From positions 17,992 through 81,991 of the forward strand of contig JAQBQF010000316.1 in NCBI GenBank assembly GCA_028287115.1: a stretch of 64,000 bases of DNA, written 5' to 3'. The DNA comes from Myxococcales bacterium (GTDB lineage Bacteria; Myxococcota_A; Polyangia; Haliangiales; Haliangiaceae). Positions 36,362 through 43,809 of this stretch are shown one piece after another. The position numbers and the translations under genes are program-made. Position 1 is the first letter of the stretch. Every line of letters begins with the position of its first letter. The notes under the pieces are model-generated. The model made no database searches and was not told where the DNA came from. It was given only the letters and a program-made list of their open reading frames with translations.

Positions 36362-37717
36362 CTACTTTGGCGCTTCGAGCTCGAGATCGATCATGATCCC
36401 GACCATATCGGACGAGCCGTCGTAGTTGCCCGCCGGCACCTCCGCATCGCCGGCACGGAACGGGTTGTCGAGCTGCCACGAGCTGGTCGGCGCCGACCTC
36501 CGGATCGACCAGGTCCTCGCCCAGCCCAGCGTGATCGTCACGCCGCCGCCATTCGCTTCGAGGCCGGCCGCGAAGGTGTGGCCGCCGAGATCGCCAAATG
36601 TCGGCGACAGCCGCGCGGTCGACGTTCCGGAGGTCGTCAGCGCATAGCCTGCGGTCGCCCACAGAAAACCGGCGATCAGCTCGACATCGAGCGAGCCGCG
36701 CATCGCTCCGTGCGTGCGCGACGACAGCCGCGACGGTAGCGAGTGAAGATCGACGCCGACGCCGCTGCTATCGACGACGCGCAACCCGTGCAGTTGCCAG
36801 CTCGCAGTCTCCGCGGCCGAGGGAAACAGCCACAAATCGCCGTCGACTTCGGCGATCCAACGTTCCCCGAGCCAGCGTGCGCCGGCGCGCAGCGTCAGCG
36901 GCTCGCGGACATCGAGCTCCGCGCTCGCGCCGGTCGCTTGCACGCTCACCGCGGGCATCGTGCCGATCGCGGCGACATCACCTTGGACGTGCGCGGTCCT
37001 CGCCCACGCGATCGACGCGGCGAGCTCGACGCGCGTGTCGGGCGGCGCGATCAGGACACCGGCGACGGCGCTCGGCGAGAACGTGTCGTCTGCGGTCATG
37101 CCGATCTCGACGTCGTGCGCCGGGTCACCGATGACCTCTTTGCGGCCGGCGAAGCCCGCCCACAGTCTGCGGGTCTCCACGATGCCGACGCGCGAGCCCG
37201 CGATCGCGACTCCGATCGCGACTGCGTCTCCGAACCTGCGCGCGACGCCGAGCGTCACCGTGTCGCGGCGCTGCGAGCCTTCGAGGCCGGCGTAGCGATA
37301 ATCGAACGCGCTCGCGAAGCTCTCGGGTGGAATCCGCCCGGGACGCCGGAACACCCGCTGCGAGGCCGTGCTTGTCATCGCAGCTGCCCCGATCACCCAG
37401 GCGCCGATCGCCCCTTCGAGCGCGAGGAACGGCAGCGCGACCGAGCCTGCCTGATCATGCGCGGTCGGCGCGCCGTCGACGTAGCGCTGCCACACGACAT
37501 TGTCGTCGATCACCGAGATGCCGACTTGCGCGCGCTTCGTGTCGCGCCGGGCGAGCGCGGCGGGATTGACGAGGAGCGCACCACCTCCGTCGTCGCCGAC
37601 GGTGCCGGCGCCCGCGCGGCCGATCGCTCGCGGAGATCCGCCGGTGATCACGAGCCCGCCCGCACGTGCAGATGTGCACCATGCAAGCAGCACGACCACC
37701 GCGCGCAAGCGAACCAC
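36362..37717 (-). CDS. FadL/OmpP1-type outer-membrane transporter
   Basis: A 451-residue protein from GTG with a signal peptide (VVVLLAWCTSARAGG). The mature start GGSPRAIGRAGAGTVGDDGGGALLVNPAALARR is close to the FadL pattern (an N-terminal hatch with G-A/N-P-A). Many alternating beta strands follow (GVARRFGDAVAIGVAIAGSR; ELAASIAWARTAHVQGDV), ending in a typical final strand (GIMIDLELEAPK). FadL-type proteins import hydrophobic compounds such as long-chain fatty acids across the outer membrane. Substrate cannot be inferred. The gene stands alone on the minus strand. Confidence 0.75.
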   Translation of the reverse strand: MVRLRAVVVLLAWCTSARAGGLVITGGSPRAIGRAGAGTVGDDGGGALLVNPAALARRDTKRAQVGISVIDDNVVWQRYVDGAPTAHDQAGSVALPFLALEGAIGAWVIGAAAMTSTASQRVFRRPGRIPPESFASAFDYRYAGLEGSQRRDTVTLGVARRFGDAVAIGVAIAGSRVGIVETRRLWAGFAGRKEVIGDPAHDVEIGMTADDTFSPSAVAGVLIAPPDTRVELAASIAWARTAHVQGDVAAIGTMPAVSVQATGASAELDVREPLTLRAGARWLGERWIAEVDGDLWLFPSAAETASWQLHGLRVVDSSGVGVDLHSLPSRLSSRTHGAMRGSLDVELIAGFLWATAGYALTTSGTSTARLSPTFGDLGGHTFAAGLEANGGGVTITLGWARTWSIRRSAPTSSWQLDNPFRAGDAEVPAGNYDGSSDMVGIMIDLELEAPK

Positions 37718-37752
37718 AGCGCGACGATAGCAGCATCACGCGGGCGTTGCGC

Positions 37753-38673
37753 TCACAGGGGCGCGAGCAGGTCGGCCTCGATCTCGGGCCCGATCGGCAC
37801 GATCCGCGTCGGATTGATCATCGGATGGCTCCAGTAATAGTGGAGCTTGATCTCGGGCAAGTGACACGTCGGTTGGATGCCCGGGTGCTGATACATCCGG
37901 CGCGTGAACCGCCAGAGGTGCTCGTGATCACGCAACCGGCGCAGGTTGCACTTGAAGTGATAGTGATAGACGAGATCGAACCGGAGCAGCGTCGTGAACA
38001 GCGCGATGTCCGCTTCCGTCATGCGATCACCGCACAGATAGGGTTGGTGCGCCAGCACGTCGTTCCACCGCGCGAGCGCGGCGAACAGCTCGCGCGCGGC
38101 CGTTTCGTACGTCTCCTGCGTGGTCGCAAAGCCGGTGCGATAAACGCCGTTGTTGATCGGCTCGTAGATCGCATCGAGCGTCGCGTCGATCTTCGCGACG
38201 AGCTCGGCGGGCGCCAGGATCGGCTCGGGCGGGTTCACCGCGATCGGCGCGAAGTCGAGGTCGAGGATTCGCATGATCTCGCGTGACTCGTTGTTGACGA
38301 TCGTGTTCGCCGCGCGGTCCCACAGCACCGGCACGGTGACGCGACCGCTGTAGTGCGGATCGGCGCGCGTGTAGATCTCGTGTAGCCGCGTGGCGCCGGC
38401 GATCGGATCCGGGTCCTCGGGCCGGAACACCCAGCCGTCATCGCCCATCCGAGGATCGACGACGGTCACGCTGATCGCCTGCGACAGACCTCTCAGCGAA
38501 CGCGTGATGATCGTGCGATGCGCCCACGGACATGCGTCGGCGGCGTAGAGGTGATAGCGGCCGGGCTCGATCGCGCTCGGGCGACCGCGGAACGTCGAAG
38601 GTGGCCGCTTGAACTTGCCCTGCTCGATGTCGAAGCCCGTGGGATACCAGGTGCCATCTACGAGCTTGCCCAT
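37753..38673 (-). CDS. yqjG: Glutathionyl-hydroquinone reductase
   Basis: A 306-residue Xi-class glutathione transferase. The chosen ATG gives MGKLVDGTWYPTGFD, as in this family; the frame extends upstream over the divergent phosphoribosyltransferase gene and is not used. The catalytic cysteine lies in CPWAHR (residue 48), with conserved VTVVDPRMGDDGWVF, VPVLWDRAANTIVNNES, and the C-terminal helical domain (GVYRTGFATTQETYE, CGDRMTEADIALFTTLLRFDLVYHYHFKCN). It reduces glutathionyl-hydroquinones back to hydroquinones. It is convergent with the FadL gene, which overlaps no other gene. Confidence 0.9.
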   Translation of the reverse strand: MGKLVDGTWYPTGFDIEQGKFKRPPSTFRGRPSAIEPGRYHLYAADACPWAHRTIITRSLRGLSQAISVTVVDPRMGDDGWVFRPEDPDPIAGATRLHEIYTRADPHYSGRVTVPVLWDRAANTIVNNESREIMRILDLDFAPIAVNPPEPILAPAELVAKIDATLDAIYEPINNGVYRTGFATTQETYETAARELFAALARWNDVLAHQPYLCGDRMTEADIALFTTLLRFDLVYHYHFKCNLRRLRDHEHLWRFTRRMYQHPGIQPTCHLPEIKLHYYWSHPMINPTRIVPIGPEIEADLLAPL

Positions 38674-38727
38674 AACGCTAGGTACCATCTCCGGCTTGCT
38701 GGCGTCGATCGTGCAGCGTCTTGGAGC

Positions 38728-39423
38728 ATGTCGTTGTTTCTTGATCGCCGCGACGCCGGTGAGCGATTGGCCGAGGCACTGCAGCCGCTCGCGGGCCGAT
38801 CGGATGTCCTCGTGCTCGCGCTCCCGCGCGGCGGCGTTCCCGTCGGTTACGAGATCGCGACACGCCTCGGGCTGCCGCTCGATGTGCTTGTCGTGCGCAA
38901 GCTCGGGGTTCCCGGTCACGAGGAGCTCGCGATGGGTGCGATCGCATCCGGTGGAGCGCTGGTCATCAACCGCGATGTCGTAGGGCCCCTTGGCATCTCC
39001 GAGGCGATGCTCCAGCGCGTCATTGCACGCGAGCGCGCCGAGCTCGAGCGTCGCGAGCGAGCATTTCGCGATGATCGGCCGCCGATCGACGTGACCGGCA
39101 AGACCGTGCTGCTCGTCGATGACGGGCTCGCCACCGGCTCGACGATGCTCGCGGCGGTGCGCGCACTCCGCGCACGACCGATCGCGGGAATCATGGTCGC
39201 CGTCCCGGTCGCCGCGCCGGACGTCTGCGAACAATTTCGTCGGGAAGTCGATCAGATCGTGTGCCTGGCGACCCCCGAGCCGTTCTACGGCGTGGGGCTC
39301 TGGTACGACGATTTCTCGCAGACCACCGACGAGGAAGTGCGCGAGCTCCTCGAGCGCGCCGCGCGAGAACAACCGACGAGCGCGCGCGCCACGGCGGGCG
39401 CAAGCTCGGCCACAACTTCGTGA
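38728..39423 (+). CDS. Phosphoribosyltransferase-like protein
   Basis: A 231-residue type I PRTase-fold protein. The ATG at 38728 is preceded by GGAG. The core has VLVLALPRGGVPVGYEIA, VVRKLGVPGHEELAMGAIA and the PRPP-binding loop VLLVDDGLATGSTMLAAV, then AVPVAAPDVCEQF. Similar genes are often fused or adjacent to a dienelactone hydrolase-like alpha/beta hydrolase, as here (4 bases downstream). The biochemical role of these pairs is unresolved. All key loops look intact. Confidence 0.8.
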   Translation: MSLFLDRRDAGERLAEALQPLAGRSDVLVLALPRGGVPVGYEIATRLGLPLDVLVVRKLGVPGHEELAMGAIASGGALVINRDVVGPLGISEAMLQRVIARERAELERRERAFRDDRPPIDVTGKTVLLVDDGLATGSTMLAAVRALRARPIAGIMVAVPVAAPDVCEQFRREVDQIVCLATPEPFYGVGLWYDDFSQTTDEEVRELLERAAREQPTSARATAGASSATTS

Positions 39424-39427
39424 ACGC

Positions 39428-40120
39428 ATGCAGCCAAGCCAATCCTTCCAGACCGTCGTCCACGCGGGTCGCGTTGCGCTGATCGGAGATCTGAGCCTTC
39501 CTCCGCATCCCGATGGCATCATCGTGTTCGCCCATGGCAGCGGCTCCGGGCGACTGAGCCCGCGCAATCGCTACGTTGCAGACCGCCTCGTCGACGCGAA
39601 TTTTGCGACGCTGCTGTTCGATCTACTGACACGCGAAGAGGAGGTCGCCGAGCGCTACACCCGGCACCTTCGGTTCGATATCCCGATGCTCGCCGAGCGC
39701 TTGATCGGGGCACTGCACTGGATTCACCGGCAAGACCGCATCGGCGGGCTTCCGATCGGCCTGTTCGGTGCGAGCACCGGCGCTGCGGCCGCATTGATCG
39801 CAGCGACTCGCGTCGATGTCGGAGCTGTGGTCTCGCGCGGTGGCCGCCCGGATCTCGCGGCCGAGGCGCTGCCGCAGGTCCGCTGTCCTACGCTGTTCAT
39901 CGTCGGTGGTGATGACCCCGAAGTGTTGCAGCTCAATCGTCGCGCCGCGATGCAGATGACCGCGGAGGTCCAGATCTACGTCGTCGAAGGGGCCACGCAT
40001 CTGTTCGAAGAACGCGGTGCGCTCGATGAGGTCACCGAGGTCGCGACCGGGTGGTTCCGGGCCCACTTGGTCGAGCGGGTCGAGAGGGCGCCGGCCGGTG
40101 ACTTGTCGAGCCCCCACTGA
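39428..40120 (+). CDS. Dienelactone-hydrolase-like alpha/beta hydrolase
   Basis: A 230-residue alpha/beta hydrolase starting 4 bases after the phosphoribosyltransferase stop. Oxyanion region is VFAHGSGSGRLSPRN; nucleophile elbow is GLFGASTGAAAAL (Ser in GASTG); the acid is in FIVGGDDPEV; the His is in GATHLFEERGAL. The catalytic triad is therefore complete. Cytoplasmic. It is probably co-transcribed with the upstream gene as a functional pair seen in other bacteria as a fusion. A long shadow frame begins upstream but only this start fits. Confidence 0.82.
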   Translation: MQPSQSFQTVVHAGRVALIGDLSLPPHPDGIIVFAHGSGSGRLSPRNRYVADRLVDANFATLLFDLLTREEEVAERYTRHLRFDIPMLAERLIGALHWIHRQDRIGGLPIGLFGASTGAAAALIAATRVDVGAVVSRGGRPDLAAEALPQVRCPTLFIVGGDDPEVLQLNRRAAMQMTAEVQIYVVEGATHLFEERGALDEVTEVATGWFRAHLVERVERAPAGDLSSPH

Positions 40121-40313
40121 TGTGAGAGCGCGAATCCGAACGTGCAGGTGACCGGACATTTGATCTCTCGATTCAGGCAACCCTGTTCGAGCTTGCCCGG
40201 TCAGAGGGGTTGAACGCACTCATCGCCGCCGTCACCGACAGCCGAGGTCTCCCTCCTCTGCTTCGGAACGCGGACTCGGCATCTGCCGTCGGCGGCGAGG
40301 AGCGCGTTCTACG

Positions 40314-40784
40314 TCACTGACAGTGGCAACACTTGTCGTGCGCGGCTTCGCACACGGCCTTGCCGCTGGTGCATTTTTCCGCGGCCCATGCATCGCCGGG
40401 AAGCTGCTGCGCGAGCGTGCAGATTCGCTGAGCGTTACCGCAGATCGAGTCAGACAGCGTGCACGAGTCCCGGCACGCGTCGTTCGACGCCGGCCGGCAT
40501 ACGGGGTCCTGGCTCGACGGTGGATTCGAGAATGGCTCGGCGGGCGCGAGCGGGCAATCGGGACAGCTCCGGCCAACGTTTGCCGGTTCGGGTAGGCCCA
40601 TCTTGACCCGCTCGGCTTCGAGCACTTGGTCGAGCTGCGCGATCTCGCTCTTCGGGTCTAAGCCCGGCATGACTTGGCCCGGCCTCTGCGTCTGGGTCGA
40701 TCTCGGCATCACGGACGTCGACCTCGGCTCCGCGCACGCGGCGACGAGCGTCACTGCGAGCCACGCGATCGCGACCGGCTTCAC
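40314..40784 (-). CDS. Ten-cysteine lipoprotein B (paralogue of upstream gene)
   Basis: A 156-residue lipoprotein from GTG at 40784, supported by GCGGAGG at 7-10 bases upstream. Signal and lipobox are KPVAIAWLAVTLVAAC. The C-terminal part has ten cysteines with the spacing C-x8-C-x3-C-x6-C-x6-C-x15-C-x6-C-x6-CC-x-C (for example SICGNAQRICTLAQ, KCTSGKAVCEAAHDKCCHC), equal to that of its upstream neighbour. The (i, i+7) repeats fit helices carrying disulfide or metal ligands. An extra CPDC lies before the domain. It is the last gene of the sigma-factor operon; start and upstream stop overlap (GTGA). Function unknown. Confidence 0.75.
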   Translation of the reverse strand: MKPVAIAWLAVTLVAACAEPRSTSVMPRSTQTQRPGQVMPGLDPKSEIAQLDQVLEAERVKMGLPEPANVGRSCPDCPLAPAEPFSNPPSSQDPVCRPASNDACRDSCTLSDSICGNAQRICTLAQQLPGDAWAAEKCTSGKAVCEAAHDKCCHCQ

Positions 40785-41212
40785 GTGGTACCTCCGCTGC
40801 ACGTACAGCAGCGTTGCTTCGCCTCTCTGCACGAGGCCTTCGCGTTCCCGCACTTGTCCTGCGCGTATTCGTCCTCCTTGCCGAGCTCGTCCGCGATGTT
40901 GCAGATCGACTCCGCGTTGTCGCAGATATTTTCGGCGAGGCTGCAGACATCGGTGCACGTCGCGGGAACCGGATGCGCCTCGGGGCACACGTTCTTCGCC
41001 TCGGGGATCGATCGCCCCCGCCATTGAAAGATCGTCTGCCGCGTTGGATCGAGCTCCATGTGCGCTTCGCGGCGCCAGTCTCGGATCTGGGTCCACAGCG
41101 CCGTGATCTCGTTCTCCTTCGGCAGGTTCCCGGTGCCCCGGTGCTGGGGCGCGCCTCCGCAAGCGACGACGACGCTGATCAGCGCGGCCCAAGCGATCGC
41201 GAGGCGCCTCAC
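40781..41212 (-). CDS. Ten-cysteine lipoprotein A
   Basis: A 143-residue lipoprotein with signal sequence RRLAIAWAALISVVVAC and a short linker. The domain (residues 75-140) contains the same ten-cysteine frame as its neighbour: VC, TC, VC, ICDNAESIC, then KCGNAKASC, then RCCTC, with intervals of 6, 6, 16, 6 and 6. Both lipoproteins thus arose by tandem duplication. No CxxC thioredoxin motif is visible. Outer or inner membrane placement is not clear (residue +2 is Gly). It overlaps both neighbours by 4 bases, so stoichiometric translation is likely. Confidence 0.75.
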   Translation of the reverse strand: MRRLAIAWAALISVVVACGGAPQHRGTGNLPKENEITALWTQIRDWRREAHMELDPTRQTIFQWRGRSIPEAKNVCPEAHPVPATCTDVCSLAENICDNAESICNIADELGKEDEYAQDKCGNAKASCREAKQRCCTCSGGTT

Positions 41213-41772
41213 CTATCCTCCATCAGGCGCTTCTGCAGCGCGACATCGATCTCGTTCGACTTCGCGTAGCTCTCGATCGCCGCGTGCTTCTCGTCGACGG
41301 CCTTCGCTTTGCTCGCCGCATCGGGCGCGCTGTCGAGGACCGCCGCGCGCGCCTCGTGGATCTCGCCTTTGACCGTGTAGAGGTTCGCGACGAAGAAGCT
41401 CTCGCGCTGACTCTGGACGATGCCTTCCTGCACGACCCTCATCGCCTCTTCGACCTGACCTTGTCCGACGAGGAGCTTCGCGAGCAGCGCGCGGGCGTCG
41501 TTGCGCACATCTTCAGCTTCCGGTGCGCCGGCCGGAAATTGCAGCGACAGGATCTCGCGCACGGAAGCGGTGGCGGCGGTGACATTGCCATCGCTCATGT
41601 AGACCTTGGCCATGTGATGAAAATTCTTCGCGCGCGACAACGCGAGCATCAACTTCTGATCGATGACGTCGGTTGGCTCCGCGGTACGCGTCGTCTGCGA
41701 GGGAACCGGGTCCCGTTCGCTCGAGCACGTGATCGCAGTCACGGCGATCACGATGACTAGCAAGTACTTCAT
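41209..41772 (-). CDS. Small lipoprotein with helical (TPR-like) body
   Basis: A 187-residue lipoprotein. Start ATG (MKYLLVIVIAVTAITCSSE) is preceded by AGGAGA at a good distance; lipobox is AITC. The mature part is helical, with TPR-like pairs such as LALSRAKNFHHMAKVYMSDGNV and ARALLAKLLVGQGQVEEAMRVV. It overlaps the membrane anti-sigma-like gene and the cysteine lipoprotein gene by 4 bases each. Presumed periplasmic partner of the operon; it may bind the anti-sigma-like protein or the lipoproteins. No known family. Confidence 0.7.
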   Translation of the reverse strand: MKYLLVIVIAVTAITCSSERDPVPSQTTRTAEPTDVIDQKLMLALSRAKNFHHMAKVYMSDGNVTAATASVREILSLQFPAGAPEAEDVRNDARALLAKLLVGQGQVEEAMRVVQEGIVQSQRESFFVANLYTVKGEIHEARAAVLDSAPDAASKAKAVDEKHAAIESYAKSNEIDVALQKRLMEDR

Positions 41773-42371
41773 GGTTTTCTCCTGCGCTCGAGCCGGCGCT
41801 CGCGATAACCCTCGAGCCGGTCGGCAAAGATCGTGTCGAGACGCGCGCTCGCGTCCGCCGAATGCTCGTGCGCGATGGGCCCGATGAGCACGTCTGCCGG
41901 GCGTGACTTCCATTCGGCTGGAATCCCCGCGACCTCGTGAGGCACCGAGACCTGGCGCGGAGCACGCACCCAGAGTGCGATCAGCGCGGCCGCGGCGACG
42001 AGCACGCTCACACCGGAGATCGCCCACGGGACGATCCGACGCGTTCGGCTGCGCGTGATCGGCACGGACAGGCCCGAGCCGAGCGAACCGCTGGTCGCCG
42101 GGTTGCCGCCGATCGCCTGGCGCAGCGCATCCTCCACGGCGCTGCGTTGCTTGCTCGCGGAGAGCTCCGCGTTGCCGCTCGCCGCGCGAATCACCGTCGC
42201 GACCTCGAGCAACGCGCGATCGTCGGCGCTCATCGCGGCAGGTGCGCGTCCGAGCAGCGTCTTGTCGACGATGTCGGCGAACGTCTTCGCGTGCGCGCGC
42301 TCGGTTGCGGTCGGTTCCGCATCGGGCTCGGGAACGGGCCCGCTCAGCATGTCTCGATCATCAGTCGCCAT
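41769..42371 (-). CDS. Single-pass membrane protein, putative anti-sigma factor
   Basis: A 200-residue protein with a cytoplasmic N-terminal half (helical, EVATVIRAASGNAELSASKQ, RSAVEDALRQAIGG), one TM helix (VPWAISGVSVLVAAAALIALWV, about residues 115-135) and a short periplasmic tail. It overlaps the sigma-factor gene by 11 bases. This topology and position are those of an ECF anti-sigma factor. The HxxxCxxC zinc motif of the common ZAS class is not seen, so it may be a different class. Assignment is inferred from context. Confidence 0.55.
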   Translation of the reverse strand: MATDDRDMLSGPVPEPDAEPTATERAHAKTFADIVDKTLLGRAPAAMSADDRALLEVATVIRAASGNAELSASKQRSAVEDALRQAIGGNPATSGSLGSGLSVPITRSRTRRIVPWAISGVSVLVAAAALIALWVRAPRQVSVPHEVAGIPAEWKSRPADVLIGPIAHEHSADASARLDTIFADRLEGYRERRLERRRKP

Positions 42372-42975
42372 CGGGTTCTCCCTCGCCGAAATGCTTGCGA
42401 AATGCGCGTACGGCGCGGAACAGCAGGACGTCGAACGTGCCGATCGTGATGCCGAGCTTCTTCGCGCAGTCTTCGCGCGACAGCTCTTGCACCAGCCGCA
42501 GCTCGATCGCGGTGCGATAACGCTCCGCGAGGAGGCTCATCGTGTCGTCGATCTGCGCGCGGTGCGCGCGGCGCTCTTGATCCTGCATTAGCTGCGCATC
42601 CGCGTGCGAGAGCGGATCGCTCTCGGTCGGCACCTCGTGCGCCATCGCGTCCGCGAGTCGCCGCGATCGCTTCGACTGGCGATGCACGTCGAACACTTTG
42701 TTGATCGCGATCTGACGCAGCCACGGATAGATCGACTTGCCCTGCCACGTGAAGCGACCGATCTTCTCGACCGCCGTCGCGAGCGTGTCGCGCAGCACTT
42801 CTTCGGCGGACGCACTGTCGCCGAGACGCGGCAAGATCACCGTGCCGTACAAAGGCTGCGCGTAGCGTTCGAGGATAGGTCGCATGGCGTCGAGGTTGCC
42901 CGCTTGGGCCTCCTCGACTTGGCGCTGCTCCTCTTCGAGCTCTAACGCTGTGGCTGGTTCGGAGGCCACGGACAC
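42361..42975 (-). CDS. ECF-family RNA polymerase sigma factor
   Basis: A 204-residue sigma70 group 4 factor from GTG. Region 2 is residues 30-105 (DAMRPILERYAQPLYGTVI, AEEVLRDTLATAVEKIGRFTW, YPWLRQIAINKVFDVHRQSKR) and region 4 residues 145-195 (LLAERYRTAIELRLVQELSREDCAKKLGITIGTFDVLLFRAVRAF). It recruits RNA polymerase to a specific promoter set, probably including its own operon. It leads a five-gene unit (sigma, membrane anti-sigma-like, helical lipoprotein, two ten-cysteine lipoproteins), in which each downstream gene overlaps the last. The ECF subgroup cannot be assigned by eye. Confidence 0.85.
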   Translation of the reverse strand: MSVASEPATALELEEEQRQVEEAQAGNLDAMRPILERYAQPLYGTVILPRLGDSASAEEVLRDTLATAVEKIGRFTWQGKSIYPWLRQIAINKVFDVHRQSKRSRRLADAMAHEVPTESDPLSHADAQLMQDQERRAHRAQIDDTMSLLAERYRTAIELRLVQELSREDCAKKLGITIGTFDVLLFRAVRAFRKHFGEGEPDGD

Positions 42976-43002
42976 CCCATCAACGCGAATCGCGACCCGA
43001 GC

Positions 43003-43770
43003 TTACATGGACTTGGGACCGAAACGGGGATGCCCGTCGTAACGCACCTCGACAAGCGTGAGGCCGTGCGCGGGTGCGGTGATGCCTGCCTGTAATCGGT
43101 CCTTCGACGCAACGATCTCGGCCACTTGGCTCGGGGCGCGCTTGCCGGTGCCGACCTCGACGAGCGTACCGACGATGATCCTCACCATGTTGCGAAGGAA
43201 CGCATTGCCGCGAACGTCGATTTCGACGAGCTCGTGAGCACGGGTCACCGCGACCGATTCGATGCGCCGGACCGTGGTCTTGGCCCCGCAGCCGGCCGCG
43301 CGAAATGCGGAGAAATCGTGCTCGCCGAGCAGCGCATGCGAGCCTTCGACCATGTTCGGGATCGAGAGCGCATCGGGATGGTGCCACGCGCGATCGCGCC
43401 ACGGCGGTGATCGATCGGGCCGTGCCAAGATCGAGTAGCGGTAGTGCTTGCCGGTCGCCGAGAACCGCGGATGAAAATCTTCGGCGACCTCCGCGGCGTC
43501 GCGAATCGCGATCGAATCAGGGAGCAGCGTGTTGAGTCCGCGCCGAATCCCGTGCAACGCGATCGGCCGTTCGGTGCGAAAGCACGCGACTTGCCCCCGA
43601 GCATGCACGCCCGAATCGGTGCGCGAGGCACCGACGACGGCCACTTCGTGCGTTAGCAGCTTCGCGAGCGCCTCTTCGAGATGTTGTTGCACCGTCGGCG
43701 CGTTGTCCTGGCGCTGCCAACCACACAGGTTCGTGCCGTCATACTCGACGACGAGCCGGATGTGACGCAT
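43003..43770 (-). CDS. truA: tRNA pseudouridine(38-40) synthase TruA
   Basis: A 255-residue protein from ATG (MRHIRLVVEYDGTNLCGWQR), the usual TruA beginning; a GTG seven codons earlier (43791) is possible. The catalytic aspartate lies in GASRTDSGVHARGQV; other blocks are FHPRFSATGKHYRYSI, the ALLGEHDFSAFRAAGCG stretch and FLRNMVRIIVGTLVEVG. It modifies U38-U40 of the anticodon stem. Length is normal. The gene is downstream of the VIT/VWA gene on the same strand with a short gap. Confidence 0.93.
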   Translation of the reverse strand: MRHIRLVVEYDGTNLCGWQRQDNAPTVQQHLEEALAKLLTHEVAVVGASRTDSGVHARGQVACFRTERPIALHGIRRGLNTLLPDSIAIRDAAEVAEDFHPRFSATGKHYRYSILARPDRSPPWRDRAWHHPDALSIPNMVEGSHALLGEHDFSAFRAAGCGAKTTVRRIESVAVTRAHELVEIDVRGNAFLRNMVRIIVGTLVEVGTGKRAPSQVAEIVASKDRLQAGITAPAHGLTLVEVRYDGHPRFGPKSM

Positions 43771-43809
43771 GGCAGGACGTTCGTCTACCACGGGATCCGC
43801 GTCGGCGGC

